A stretch of DNA of 36,703 nt, from assembly GCA_015486965.1 (NCBI GenBank), contig WFQQ01000157.1, positions 1-36,703 of the forward strand, read 5' to 3'. The notes below the pieces were generated by a model that did no database searches, was not told the origin of the DNA, and saw only the letters and a program-made list of their open reading frames with translations. This stretch comes from Desulfurellaceae bacterium. GTDB lineage: Bacteria > Campylobacterota_A > Desulfurellia > Desulfurellales > Hippeaceae. This document shows positions 1 through 8,128 of this stretch, piece by piece (position 1 is the first letter of the stretch; every line of letters begins with the position of its first letter). A program made the position numbers and the translations under genes.

Positions 1-912
1 GTGTTCTCAGGCTATGAGCTTTTAAAGGAGTTGAACACAGACCCAAGTTCTCTGGACAGGTTTAGAGGTGAAAAGATAGGGATTATTGGAGCTGGTAATG
101 TTGCCTTTGATGTGGCAAGAACGCTTCTCAGATTGGGGAACAGCGTTGAAATTATATACAGAAGGACGCTTGGTGAGGCACCTTCGTTTGAAGATGAGAA
201 AACGGAAGCCCTGGAAGAGGGCGTAAAGGTTAAGGAAAAGAGAGTTGTGGAAAACATAGAAAAAGGGAAAAATAATAAACTCCTCTTAAAACTCAGGGGT
301 GTTGACAGGATTGAGAACTCAAAGGCAGTCTTGAACGATATTAGAGAGGATGAAGAGGTAGATAAGCTTGTACTTGCCACGGGACAGGTGAAGGGCTTTG
401 AACTTGAGCCAGATGATAAGGTTTTTGTTGGTGGAGATTTTGCCCATGGAGCAAGGACAGTTATTGAGGCAATAGCTTCCGGGAAGGAAGCTGCGTTTAG
501 AATAATTGCTAAATTTGAGGGTAAAGCTTTTGAGTGGATGGATGAGGCTGACAGGTTTTTAAGGAGTGAAAAGGATTTTGATTATTACAAAATTATCCCA
601 TTTGACAGGATTAACCTTACATATTTTGAGAAGCAGGAGCCTTTGAAGGTTGCCAAGCTGAAACCGGAAGAGAGGGCTAACAACTTCAAAGAGGTTCTTC
701 TTAAACCCGAGCTTGATAAGATTCTTAGTGAAGCCAAGAGATGCTTTAGCTGTGGCGTTTGCAATGAGTGCAAGACATGCTGGTTTTTCTGCCCCGATAT
801 GTGCATAGGTGTCAAAGAGGGTGTGGAGTTTGACTACAACTTCTGTAAAGGGTGTGGTGTTTGCTCAGAGGAGTGCCCAAGGGGAGTGATTGAGATGGTG
901 GAGGATAAGTGA
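1..912 (+). CDS. 2-oxoacid:acceptor oxidoreductase, FAD/NAD(P)-binding plus 2[4Fe-4S] ferredoxin subunit (5' partial)
   Basis: The reading frame is open from base 1. The GTG there is almost certainly an internal codon, because the product begins inside a glutamate-synthase-small-subunit-like flavoprotein. A Rossmann motif GAGNVA sits near residue 31 and a second dinucleotide-fold strand ends in ATGQVKG near residue 126. The C-terminal 60 residues are a ferredoxin-type domain with two cysteine clusters (CFSCGVCNECKTCWFFC and CKGCGVCSEECP). Such fusions act as the delta/electron-transfer subunit of four-subunit 2-oxoacid:ferredoxin oxidoreductases and may link them to NAD(P)H. The stop overlaps the start of the alpha-subunit gene (TGATG), which supports co-transcription. 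The N-terminal FAD half, and presumably a gamma subunit, lie upstream of the window. Function is clear at family level; the electron partner is inferred. Confidence 0.85.
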   Translation: MFSGYELLKELNTDPSSLDRFRGEKIGIIGAGNVAFDVARTLLRLGNSVEIIYRRTLGEAPSFEDEKTEALEEGVKVKEKRVVENIEKGKNNKLLLKLRGVDRIENSKAVLNDIREDEEVDKLVLATGQVKGFELEPDDKVFVGGDFAHGARTVIEAIASGKEAAFRIIAKFEGKAFEWMDEADRFLRSEKDFDYYKIIPFDRINLTYFEKQEPLKVAKLKPEERANNFKEVLLKPELDKILSEAKRCFSCGVCNECKTCWFFCPDMCIGVKEGVEFDYNFCKGCGVCSEECPRGVIEMVEDK

Positions 913-2054
913 TGAATAAAGATATGATGCTTGGAAGTGAGGCTGTGGCTTTAGGGGTTAAACTTGCCCGCCCTAAAGTAATATCAGCGTACCCCATAAC
1001 GCCTCAGACCCATATAATAGAGACAATTTCTGAGATGGTGGATAATGGGGAGTTGGACGCAAGTTTTATAAGGGTTGAGTCTGAGCTATCGGCTATTTCG
1101 GCTGCGATGGGGGCGTCTCAGGCTGGTGTAAGGGCTTTTACCGCTACAAGTTCCCACGGTTTGGCACTGATGCATGAGGTATTACACTGGATAGTGGGAG
1201 CAAGGCTGCCGGTGGTTCTTGTGAATGCCAACAGGGCTATAGGCTCTCCCTGGAATATATGGACTGACCAGACAGATAGCATGAGCCAGAGAGATTTGGG
1301 CTGGTTGCAGGTCTACTGCGAAACAGCTCAAGAGGCTTTGGATACTGTTTTGCAGGCTTTCTATGTGGCTGAGAAGGTGCTTTTGCCAATTATGGTAATG
1401 ATAGACGGTTTTATCCTTTCCCACACATTAGAAGAAGTGGTGATTCCAGAGCAGGAGCAGGCAGATGAGTTTTTGCCTCCCTACAAGCCTGAATACTACT
1501 TAGATGTTGAAAACCCCATGAGCTTTGGTAATCCAGCAAAGGGCGATGTGTTCTATCTTTTCAGGAAGGATATACAGCGTTCCATGGAAGCCTCCTTTGG
1601 AGTGATAGGGGAAGCCCACGAAAAGTTTAAAAAGGTTTTTGGAAGGGATTATGGTCTCTATGAGTATTACAGACTATCCGATGCTGATATTGTTTTTGTT
1701 ATTGCAGGTGCGTTGACAGGCACTGTGAGAGTGGCTGTGGATAGGCTGAGGGATAGCGGAGTGAAGGCAGGATTGCTTAAAATCAGGTATTTTAGACCAT
1801 TTCCCAAGGATGAAATCAGAGAGCTTCTCAAGGGTAAAAGCTCTGTTATAGTTCTGAACAGGTCTTTGAGCTTTGGCAGCTCAGGACAGATTACACAAGA
1901 AGTTATGGGTGCTCTCTATTATGAGAAGGAAAAGCCAAAGATTTATGACTACATCTTGAGTCTTGGTGGGAAAGAGGTTTTTGTGGATGATATAGTAAAT
2001 ATTGCTGAGAATTTGGGAACTTTGAGCAGCTCAAATATACTCTGGAGAGAGTGA
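912..2054 (+). CDS. porA: 2-oxoacid:ferredoxin oxidoreductase alpha subunit (PorA/VorA-like)
   Basis: This 380-aa protein has the pyrimidine-domain signature YPITPQT near residue 27 and the RVESELSAISAAMGA segment that lines the thiamine diphosphate cofactor, followed by the transketolase C-terminal domain. It oxidatively decarboxylates a 2-oxoacid to an acyl-CoA with reduction of ferredoxin, together with the beta subunit and the iron-sulfur subunit encoded on either side. ATG 912 is chosen over GTG 909 because GGAGG at 900-904 is ideally spaced for it. The substrate cannot be fixed from sequence. Pyruvate is possible, but the butyrate kinase and phosphotransbutyrylase genes directly downstream favour a branched-chain or C4 oxoacid such as 2-oxoisovalerate. 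Confidence 0.9.
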   Translation: MNKDMMLGSEAVALGVKLARPKVISAYPITPQTHIIETISEMVDNGELDASFIRVESELSAISAAMGASQAGVRAFTATSSHGLALMHEVLHWIVGARLPVVLVNANRAIGSPWNIWTDQTDSMSQRDLGWLQVYCETAQEALDTVLQAFYVAEKVLLPIMVMIDGFILSHTLEEVVIPEQEQADEFLPPYKPEYYLDVENPMSFGNPAKGDVFYLFRKDIQRSMEASFGVIGEAHEKFKKVFGRDYGLYEYYRLSDADIVFVIAGALTGTVRVAVDRLRDSGVKAGLLKIRYFRPFPKDEIRELLKGKSSVIVLNRSLSFGSSGQITQEVMGALYYEKEKPKIYDYILSLGGKEVFVDDIVNIAENLGTLSSSNILWRE

Positions 2055-2064
2055 GGAGCAGAAA

Positions 2065-2937
2065 ATGGATTTTAGAGATATAACAAATGTTGAGTATGTA
2101 AATCAGGGTGATTACGCATGCCCCGGTTGTGGAGCAGGACTTTCAATGAGACATGCTTTAAAGGTGCTGGGTGAGAAGACGGCTATTGTTATGCCTGCCT
2201 CCTGCTGGTCTATTATTGCAGGGGTATTTCCCACAACAGCCCTTCAGGTTCCCCTAATGCATGTGCCATTTGCAACGGCAGCGGCTGTAGCGAGCGGTGT
2301 TAAGAACGCTTTTAATGAGAAGGGGGAAGAGGATGTAAATGTTGTTTGCTGGGCTGGTGATGGTGGCACATTTGACATAGGTCTGCAGGCTTTGAGTGGA
2401 GCAGCAGAGAGGAAAGAGGATATAATATATGTCTGTTATGATAATGAAGCGTATATGAATACCGGCATTCAGAGGAGCTCTGCAACACCACCAGGTGCGT
2501 GGACAACAACAACGCCCACAGGTAATCCACTCGTTTATGATAAGAAGGATATGTTTAACATAGTTGCATCTCACAATCCAGCCTATGTTGCAACAGCCAC
2601 CATTGCATATCCTGACGATTTTTATAAAAAGTTTGAAAAGGCAAAAAATGCCAAGGGTTTCAGGTTTATACACCTGTTGAGCACCTGTCCTCCTGGATGG
2701 AGGATAGATTCCAAGGATTCCATAAAGGTTATGAGGTTGGCTGTTGAGAGTGGTATGTTTGTGTTGATGGAAAAGGAGCAGGGAAAGCCGATAAATGTTA
2801 CCTACAGGCCAGAGAGATTTATTCCTGTGAAGGAGTATCTATCTGCTCAGGGTAGGTACAGGCATTTAAGCGAGGAAACTGTTAATGAGATACAGGATAG
2901 GGTTAACAGAAGACTGAAAGAGCTGGGTTTGATTTAG
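2065..2937 (+). CDS. porB: 2-oxoacid:ferredoxin oxidoreductase beta subunit (PorB/VorB-like)
   Basis: This is the thiamine diphosphate-binding subunit (290 aa, normal for the short beta family). CPGCG at residues 19-23 supplies iron-sulfur ligands. GDGG at about 98 opens the TPP/magnesium motif, continuing to the ligand-bearing stretch YDNEAYMNTG, and IQRSSATPPGAWTT is the usual beta-subunit signature. A GGAG Shine-Dalgarno lies just before the ATG, 10 bases after the alpha stop, and the butyrate kinase ATG follows its stop codon immediately. With the alpha subunit and the FAD-ferredoxin protein it forms the cytoplasmic acyl-CoA-producing complex. The choice between pyruvate and branched-chain substrate remains open. 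Confidence 0.92.
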   Translation: MDFRDITNVEYVNQGDYACPGCGAGLSMRHALKVLGEKTAIVMPASCWSIIAGVFPTTALQVPLMHVPFATAAAVASGVKNAFNEKGEEDVNVVCWAGDGGTFDIGLQALSGAAERKEDIIYVCYDNEAYMNTGIQRSSATPPGAWTTTTPTGNPLVYDKKDMFNIVASHNPAYVATATIAYPDDFYKKFEKAKNAKGFRFIHLLSTCPPGWRIDSKDSIKVMRLAVESGMFVLMEKEQGKPINVTYRPERFIPVKEYLSAQGRYRHLSEETVNEIQDRVNRRLKELGLI

Positions 2938-4017
2938 ATGAGAGATTACAGGATTCTCGCCATAGACCCTGGCTCCACCTCGACCAAGGTTGGAATTTTT
3001 ACAGGTGGGGAATTGAAAAAGGAGAGTGTGGAGCACAAAAAAGAGGTTCTTGAGCAGTTCAGCACTGTTATTGAGCAGAAAGGTATGAGGGTTGAGGCAA
3101 TCAGGACTTTCCTTTTGAAGAACGGTTTGGATGGTGTAAAGTTTGATGCTACCGTTGGCAGAGGAGGCCTCTTAAAGCCCATCGATGGCGGTGTTTATAT
3201 GGTTGATGGAGCAATGCTAAAGGATCTTAAAGAGGGCAGGTATGGGGTGCACCCCGCAAATTTGGGTGGTATATTAGCCTACGAATTTGCATCACTGTTT
3301 AACTGCCCTGCCTTTGTTGTTGATCCCCCAACTATTGATGAGATGGACAGTGTAGCAAAATTATCGGGTTTAAAGGAGATTGAAAGAAAAAGCAAGTTTC
3401 ATGCCCTGAACCAGAGGGCAACAGCTAAGAAGGCGGCGGAGCTTTTGGGAAAAGATTACAGAGATGTTAACCTTATAGTTGCCCACATGGGGGGTGGAGT
3501 TTCTGTCGGTGCTCACAGGAGGGGCAGGGTTGTTGATGTGAACAATGCGCTCGATGGCGATGGTCCTTACTCTGTGGAGCGCTCTGGTGGATTGCCTTTT
3601 GGAGACCTACTAAGACTTGTGCGTGATGGTGAGTACAGTGTAGATGAACTTATGTATAAGTGCTTAAAGAGGGGCGGAGTTTACTCCTATCTCGGTCTTA
3701 CTGATATGAAAAAAGTGGAAGTAATGGTTGAGAATGGAGATGAGTTTGCAAAACTCGTTGTGGATGGATTTATCTATCAGGTGGCAAAGGAGATAGGAGC
3801 TTTATCTTCTGCTCTTTCTGGTTCTTTAGACGGTATCGTTTTAACAGGAGGGCTTGCAAAGAGCAGATATATCGTTGATAACCTTAAGAAAAGGGTTTCT
3901 TTTCTGGCTCCTGTTTTTGTTTTTGAGGGTGAGTTTGAGATAGAGGCTTTGGTGGATGGAGCTTTAGGGGCTCTGAAGGGAGAAGTTAAAATAAAGCGTT
4001 ATGAGCGGGTGGAGTGA
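2938..4017 (+). CDS. buk: Butyrate kinase (butyrate/isobutyrate/branched-chain acid kinase)
   Basis: This 359-aa ASKHA-fold acetokinase-family protein opens with the phosphate-1 motif ILAIDPGSTSTK. AHMGGGVSVGAHRRGRVVDV near residue 182 is the butyrate-kinase substrate/nucleotide motif, and VLTGGLAKS near 301 is the adenosine motif. It interconverts butyryl-phosphate (or a branched-chain acyl phosphate) plus ADP with the free acid plus ATP, giving substrate-level phosphorylation. The ATG directly abuts the beta-subunit stop, and the phosphotransbutyrylase fusion starts one base after its TGA, so the operon encodes oxidoreductase, acyl transferase and kinase in metabolic sequence. Length matches the family. 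Confidence 0.93.
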   Translation: MRDYRILAIDPGSTSTKVGIFTGGELKKESVEHKKEVLEQFSTVIEQKGMRVEAIRTFLLKNGLDGVKFDATVGRGGLLKPIDGGVYMVDGAMLKDLKEGRYGVHPANLGGILAYEFASLFNCPAFVVDPPTIDEMDSVAKLSGLKEIERKSKFHALNQRATAKKAAELLGKDYRDVNLIVAHMGGGVSVGAHRRGRVVDVNNALDGDGPYSVERSGGLPFGDLLRLVRDGEYSVDELMYKCLKRGGVYSYLGLTDMKKVEVMVENGDEFAKLVVDGFIYQVAKEIGALSSALSGSLDGIVLTGGLAKSRYIVDNLKKRVSFLAPVFVFEGEFEIEALVDGALGALKGEVKIKRYERVE

Positions 4018-4018
4018 T

Positions 4019-5515
4019 ATGAATAATATAGGTGAAAATATTAAGGCAGTAATGGAGAAGAAGGAGGTAGATGCTCATCTACTTTCGAGGCTGACCGGTA
4101 TAGATGTTGAAGTTATACAGGGACTTATAGACGGGAAAGTGGAGCCTATGGTTTCAGATATATTGAAGATAGCCAATGTGCTTGGTGTTGACACATCCAC
4201 CCTGTTTTTTGGCAGAGCTTTTGAGGACAGGAGAGCGACAAAGGTCTCTCCCGATGAGCGTGTTAAAGTAAAACGAAGGGATGGTCTGAAGTATGAAAGC
4301 CTCGCCCCCTATTACATTGGAAAACATATGGAGCCTTTCGCCATAGAGGTTTACTCAAATGAAAACCCAAAGATAAGTAAGCACAGTGGAGAGGAATTTT
4401 GTTATGTTTTGGAAGGCAAGTTAAAAATTACAGTGGGTGATGAGGAGTTTGTGTTGAACCCTGAGGACTCCCTCTATTTTGACTCTTCTTTCCCGCACAG
4501 CATAACCTCACTGGGTGGAGTTTCAAAGGCAATTGCAGTTATATACAATCCTGGCTCAATGGTTCATGTTGCAAGAAGTGGAAAGATGCGGGATATCATA
4601 CAGGCTGCTAAGATGCTTGAAAAAAGGAGCATCTCTCTTGTATGTCCAGATGACCTCTCTTTGTCCGCAGTGAATAAGGCAATAGAGGAAGGTATAATAG
4701 ATAATGTTTATTTGGTTGGAGCCAAAGACAAGATAGGGACAATGTGTTCTAACTCTCTTATCTTTAAAAACAACTACATTTACGAATATATTGAAAAGAA
4801 GGATGAAGAGTATGAACCGTCTTGTGCAAAAAGAGGAGTTGCCTTGATCAGGGAAGGTAAGGCACAGATGGTCATGAAGGGCAAGATAAACAGTGTTTTC
4901 TTCATGAAGGCTGTGCTTGATAAAAAAGAAGGCATAGGCACAGAGAGAAGGCTCTCGCTTGTTAGTATATTTGAACTTCCAAACCTGAACAGGCTGATAT
5001 TTTTGACAGACCCCGCCATAAACCCTGAACCATTCAAGGATAAAACACTGAAAACAGCGATTGATATTATCAAAAATGCGATAGATGTGGCAAAAAGCCT
5101 GGGTGTTGTAAGACCCAAGGTTGCCTTGCTGGATGCAAACGAAATGCCCTCAGAGAGCATACCCACTACTATTTATGAGAAGAAGCTCTCTGAGATGGAG
5201 TGGGAAGATGCCGATGTCTATGGACCTTTGTCTTACGACCTTGCACTGTATGAGGATGCGGTGAAGATAAAGGGTTTAAAGGATAACCCGGTTGCTGGAA
5301 AGGCTGACATTTTGGTTGTTCCCCATATCGATAGCGGAAACTTTTTATACAAGGCTTGGGTTTACACGATGGGAGCTGAGGTTGCCAACATAGTGCTTGG
5401 GGCAAAGGTGCCCATAATATTTACCTCACGAAGCGATAGTGAAATCATCAAGTTTCTAACCATCTGTGCAAGTGCCATCTATAGCGACTATCTTGAAAAG
5501 ACTAAGAAAACTTAA
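4019..5515 (+). CDS. ptb: HTH-cupin-phosphate butyryltransferase fusion protein
   Basis: Three parts are visible in this 498-aa protein. Residues ~1-65 are a Cro/XRE-type helix-turn-helix (LLSRLTGIDVEVIQGLIDGK, then ILKIANVLGVDTSTLF). Residues ~85-185 are a small cupin barrel (KHSGEEFCYVLEGKL, PEDSLYFDSSFPHS). Residues ~200-498 are a phosphate acetyl/butyryltransferase domain (PTA_PTB; KGKINSVFFMKAVL, PKVALLDANE, ADILVVPHIDSGNFLYKA). The catalytic domain moves the acyl group between CoA and phosphate and feeds butyrate kinase upstream. The N-terminal half is the architecture of one-component sensors, so the enzyme may also bind DNA or sense a ligand; that is inference. ATG 4019 is preferred to ATG 4001 because GGTGGAG (4008-4014) precedes it. 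The 3' end overlaps convergent prmC by 14 bp. Confidence 0.88.
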   Translation: MNNIGENIKAVMEKKEVDAHLLSRLTGIDVEVIQGLIDGKVEPMVSDILKIANVLGVDTSTLFFGRAFEDRRATKVSPDERVKVKRRDGLKYESLAPYYIGKHMEPFAIEVYSNENPKISKHSGEEFCYVLEGKLKITVGDEEFVLNPEDSLYFDSSFPHSITSLGGVSKAIAVIYNPGSMVHVARSGKMRDIIQAAKMLEKRSISLVCPDDLSLSAVNKAIEEGIIDNVYLVGAKDKIGTMCSNSLIFKNNYIYEYIEKKDEEYEPSCAKRGVALIREGKAQMVMKGKINSVFFMKAVLDKKEGIGTERRLSLVSIFELPNLNRLIFLTDPAINPEPFKDKTLKTAIDIIKNAIDVAKSLGVVRPKVALLDANEMPSESIPTTIYEKKLSEMEWEDADVYGPLSYDLALYEDAVKIKGLKDNPVAGKADILVVPHIDSGNFLYKAWVYTMGAEVANIVLGAKVPIIFTSRSDSEIIKFLTICASAIYSDYLEKTKKT

Positions 5516-6308
5516 AAACAGCCACCCTGTCTATACCTGAAAAATCCTTGATAACCTTTTCAAGATTTGCCTGTTTTTTTATAAATTCACCCTGTGAGTA
5601 TCCAAACTCAATCAGTAAGTAGTTACACCTTCCTCTTGCCTCTTTAATCAGATACTGTATGAACTTCGTTCCATCCTCTCCAGCAATTAAAGCTCCCTTT
5701 GGTTCGAACTTTACATCCTCTGATAAGCTCTCATACTCAGATGGCGATACATAAGGTGGATTTGAAACTATAATATCCACCTTTTTACCAAGCCAATCTA
5801 TGCCATTTGACAGTATAAACTCCACATCTGCTGTTAGCCTATCTCTGTTTAGCTTTGCTAAAGCTAACGCATCATGAGATATATCCGATGCGAAAACTTT
5901 GATGTTCGCAAGCTTGGATAGTGTTATTGCAATGTTGCCACTTCCTGTTCCCACATCTACAACCCTTTTAGCACTTGCACTATCTATTATTTTTAAAGCC
6001 TCCTCAACCAAGAACTCTGTCTCAGGCCGTGGTATCAAAACCCTTTCATCTACATAGAAATTAAACCCGAAGAACTCTTTGCTTTTTGTTATATACGCTA
6101 TTGGATACCTCTCTTTTCTTTTTTCAAGCAGCTCAAGGAATTGCTCAACCTCAGCTTGCTCCATTTCATAGTCTTGATGGGTTAGAATAAAAACCTCATC
6201 TTTGGATAGAGCAGTTTTTAAGAGTATAACTGCATCATTTCCATAACTACCTATATTTGCCGCTTTCAGCTCTGATAGGGCTTTTTTTAGTGCATCCCTA
6301 ATCTTCAT
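5502..6308 (-). CDS. prmC: Peptide chain release factor N5-glutamine methyltransferase
   Basis: This 268-aa SAM-dependent methyltransferase modifies the GGQ glutamine of release factors RF1/RF2. It has the diagnostic NPPYVSPSEY catalytic motif near residue 184, the SAM-binding motif VVDVGTGSGNIAITLS near 115, and IPRPETE upstream of it, which is typical of PrmC/HemK. The N-terminal helical release-factor-binding domain is present and the length is normal. The start overlaps the tilS 3' end by 11 bp, so it is translationally linked in the minus-strand run epmA-like, flippase-like, tilS, prmC. In most bacteria prmC sits beside prfA; that partner is not in this window. Confidence 0.95.
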   Translation of the reverse strand: MKIRDALKKALSELKAANIGSYGNDAVILLKTALSKDEVFILTHQDYEMEQAEVEQFLELLEKRKERYPIAYITKSKEFFGFNFYVDERVLIPRPETEFLVEEALKIIDSASAKRVVDVGTGSGNIAITLSKLANIKVFASDISHDALALAKLNRDRLTADVEFILSNGIDWLGKKVDIIVSNPPYVSPSEYESLSEDVKFEPKGALIAGEDGTKFIQYLIKEARGRCNYLLIEFGYSQGEFIKKQANLEKVIKDFSGIDRVAVFKFS

Positions 6309-7272
6309 ATCTCTCTATAACCAAAAAATCTCCCTCTTTGTAGGCTTTAATCAGCTTTCTTAGGTGTGTGGTTTTGCCGCTCTCTGCCGTTTCAAAAATC
6401 CTTTTTATGTTCGTGCTGCTCAAAGAGTAATTCGAACCCAGAAGCTCCTTTACACTTTTTGAAATAACCCTTTTTAATATTGCTGGGTTTTTATCTATCT
6501 TTGTAAGGTCGAGTATGGCTCTGCCTTTTGAGCCCCTTTTTGATTTTGCAAGCTCCAATTCGGCCTTTTTGTTTAAATATGCGGAGTCTTCTAAAAGCAG
6601 CATGCCCTCTCTGAACACGGTTTCCAGAATATTGGGGTTTAAAAGCTCAAGCTCTTTTATAAGCTTCATCCTTATTCTATTCCTTGTGAATGTATCATCT
6701 AAATTTGAGCTATCCATAACGAACTCTATCTTTTCCCTCTCAAGAAAGTTTACGATTTCCTCTTTTGTAAAGGCAAGTATTGGTCTTGTAAAATAGCCCC
6801 TTTTTGGTTTTAAAGATACAAGCCCATCCAAAGATGAACCCCTGATCAGGTTCATAAGAAGGGTCTCTACAAAGTCGTTTTTTGTGTGTCCAGTTGCTAT
6901 AAAGTCAAGGCCAAGGCTTTTTCTTGCTCTCTCAAAGAACTGGTATCTCTTTATTCTCGCTGCCTCTTCAAGGGACATCTGTTTTTCCTGTTTGAATCTT
7001 AACACATCCCCCTTTTCAGCTGTCAGCGGAAGGTTTAGCTCCTCTGCTATTTTTTTAACAAACATCTCCTCTGAGTCAGACTCTTTTCTTATTGAGTGGT
7101 TATAGTGTAGTATGTGGAGCTTAAACCCAAAATCATTTTGGGCTTCTATCATCATCCTTAGAAGAAATACAGAGTCGGGACCCCCAGAGACTGCGACACC
7201 TATGTATGTATTTTTCTCAAACAAGCTATGTTCCTGTGCGAAAGCTTTTAGCTTCTCTAATAACCCTTTCAT
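6298..7272 (-). CDS. tilS: tRNA(Ile)-lysidine synthase
   Basis: This PP-loop ATPase converts C34 of the CAU-anticodon tRNA-Ile to lysidine so that AUA is read as isoleucine. The P-loop-like motif SGGPDS is at about residues 29-34, followed by LHYNHSIR and the HTKNDFVETLLMNLIRGS segment characteristic of TilS. At 324 aa it has the short form of the family, lacking the long C-terminal domains of the E. coli enzyme. Its 5' end overlaps the upstream membrane-protein gene by 47 bp and its 3' end overlaps prmC, so this is one operon. ATG start; no oddities. Confidence 0.94.
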   Translation of the reverse strand: MKGLLEKLKAFAQEHSLFEKNTYIGVAVSGGPDSVFLLRMMIEAQNDFGFKLHILHYNHSIRKESDSEEMFVKKIAEELNLPLTAEKGDVLRFKQEKQMSLEEAARIKRYQFFERARKSLGLDFIATGHTKNDFVETLLMNLIRGSSLDGLVSLKPKRGYFTRPILAFTKEEIVNFLEREKIEFVMDSSNLDDTFTRNRIRMKLIKELELLNPNILETVFREGMLLLEDSAYLNKKAELELAKSKRGSKGRAILDLTKIDKNPAILKRVISKSVKELLGSNYSLSSTNIKRIFETAESGKTTHLRKLIKAYKEGDFLVIERYED

Positions 7273-8128
7273 TGTTTATATAGAATACACCACCAAACAG
7301 GCTTGTAAAGACCACGACAAAAAATACTGTTAAGCTCAAACTGATAGACTCAGTCGGTGTAAGGTTAGCCATTTTAAAAAAGTAGACAAAGGAGAACTCC
7401 CTGACACCAATACCGTTAAACGAGATGGGCAGGAAGCTGATTAGAGTTATTATCGGTATAAATGCAAAGTAATATGCGGGCTGTATATGTATTCCCAATC
7501 TTTCTCCAGCAAGTATATATATCACGATGTTTATAATCTGAACAACAAAGGATAGGGCGGTTACGGGGATGAACATTTTGCTTTTGTGGAATGTTTTTAT
7601 ATCTTCATAGAAGTTTTTAACCTTTTCATGTTTTACAAATCTTAGCAAATAAAGAGAAAGCAAAGCTGAAATGTTTACGGCTACTATGATTAGTACGACT
7701 TTAAAGCCAAAGAGCTTTATAAAGAGTAGGGATGAAACCAAAGAGAGCAGAAGCAGTGTAAGAAGGCCGTTATACCTTTCTAAAAATATTGAACTTACAG
7801 CCCTTCTTATGCCTATACTTTTTGAGACTATATAGCCTTTTATTGTGTCGCCACCTATAGTGCTTGGCAGAAACAGGTTTGCGAACATGCCCATTAGATA
7901 TAGTTTGAAAAGTAGTAGTGGTGAGACCTTCTTACCAAGGGATTCAATAACCCACGACCACCTCACGCTGCTTATGGCTTGTGCTGTTAAATATAAAAGT
8001 GATAGGGCTAAAAACTCGCATACCCCTATTTTTAACATCATCTGTTTTAAGTGGTTTAAGTTTACCTTGTATAGTATTAATAGCAGTAAAACGCCACTGA
8101 TCAGTATTTTGACGGCAAACTTTACCAT
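7226..8128 (-). CDS. Lysylphosphatidylglycerol synthase TM-region-like (flippase-like, UPF0104) membrane protein
   Basis: This 300-aa integral membrane protein has about eight hydrophobic segments, starting with one at residues 8-25. FANLFLPSTIGGDTIKGYIVSK near residue 90 and the later FLPISFNGIGVREFSFVYFF are the recurrent motifs of the LPG_synthase_TM/UPF0104 family. Members range from flippase domains of MprF to stand-alone proteins linked to glycolipid or cell-envelope export. There is no soluble lysyl-transferase domain here, so lysyl-PG synthesis is not supported. It overlaps tilS downstream and the lysyl-tRNA-synthetase-like gene upstream. The juxtaposition with a lysyl-ligase paralogue is suggestive but not proof of shared function. 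Confidence 0.8.
   Translation of the reverse strand: MVKFAVKILISGVLLLLILYKVNLNHLKQMMLKIGVCEFLALSLLYLTAQAISSVRWSWVIESLGKKVSPLLLFKLYLMGMFANLFLPSTIGGDTIKGYIVSKSIGIRRAVSSIFLERYNGLLTLLLLSLVSSLLFIKLFGFKVVLIIVAVNISALLSLYLLRFVKHEKVKNFYEDIKTFHKSKMFIPVTALSFVVQIINIVIYILAGERLGIHIQPAYYFAFIPIITLISFLPISFNGIGVREFSFVYFFKMANLTPTESISLSLTVFFVVVFTSLFGGVFYINNERVIREAKSFRTGT

Noticed and set aside
1-3. GTG at base 1 as a start codon
   Set aside because: The protein begins in the middle of a flavoprotein domain, so the gene must continue upstream of the window.
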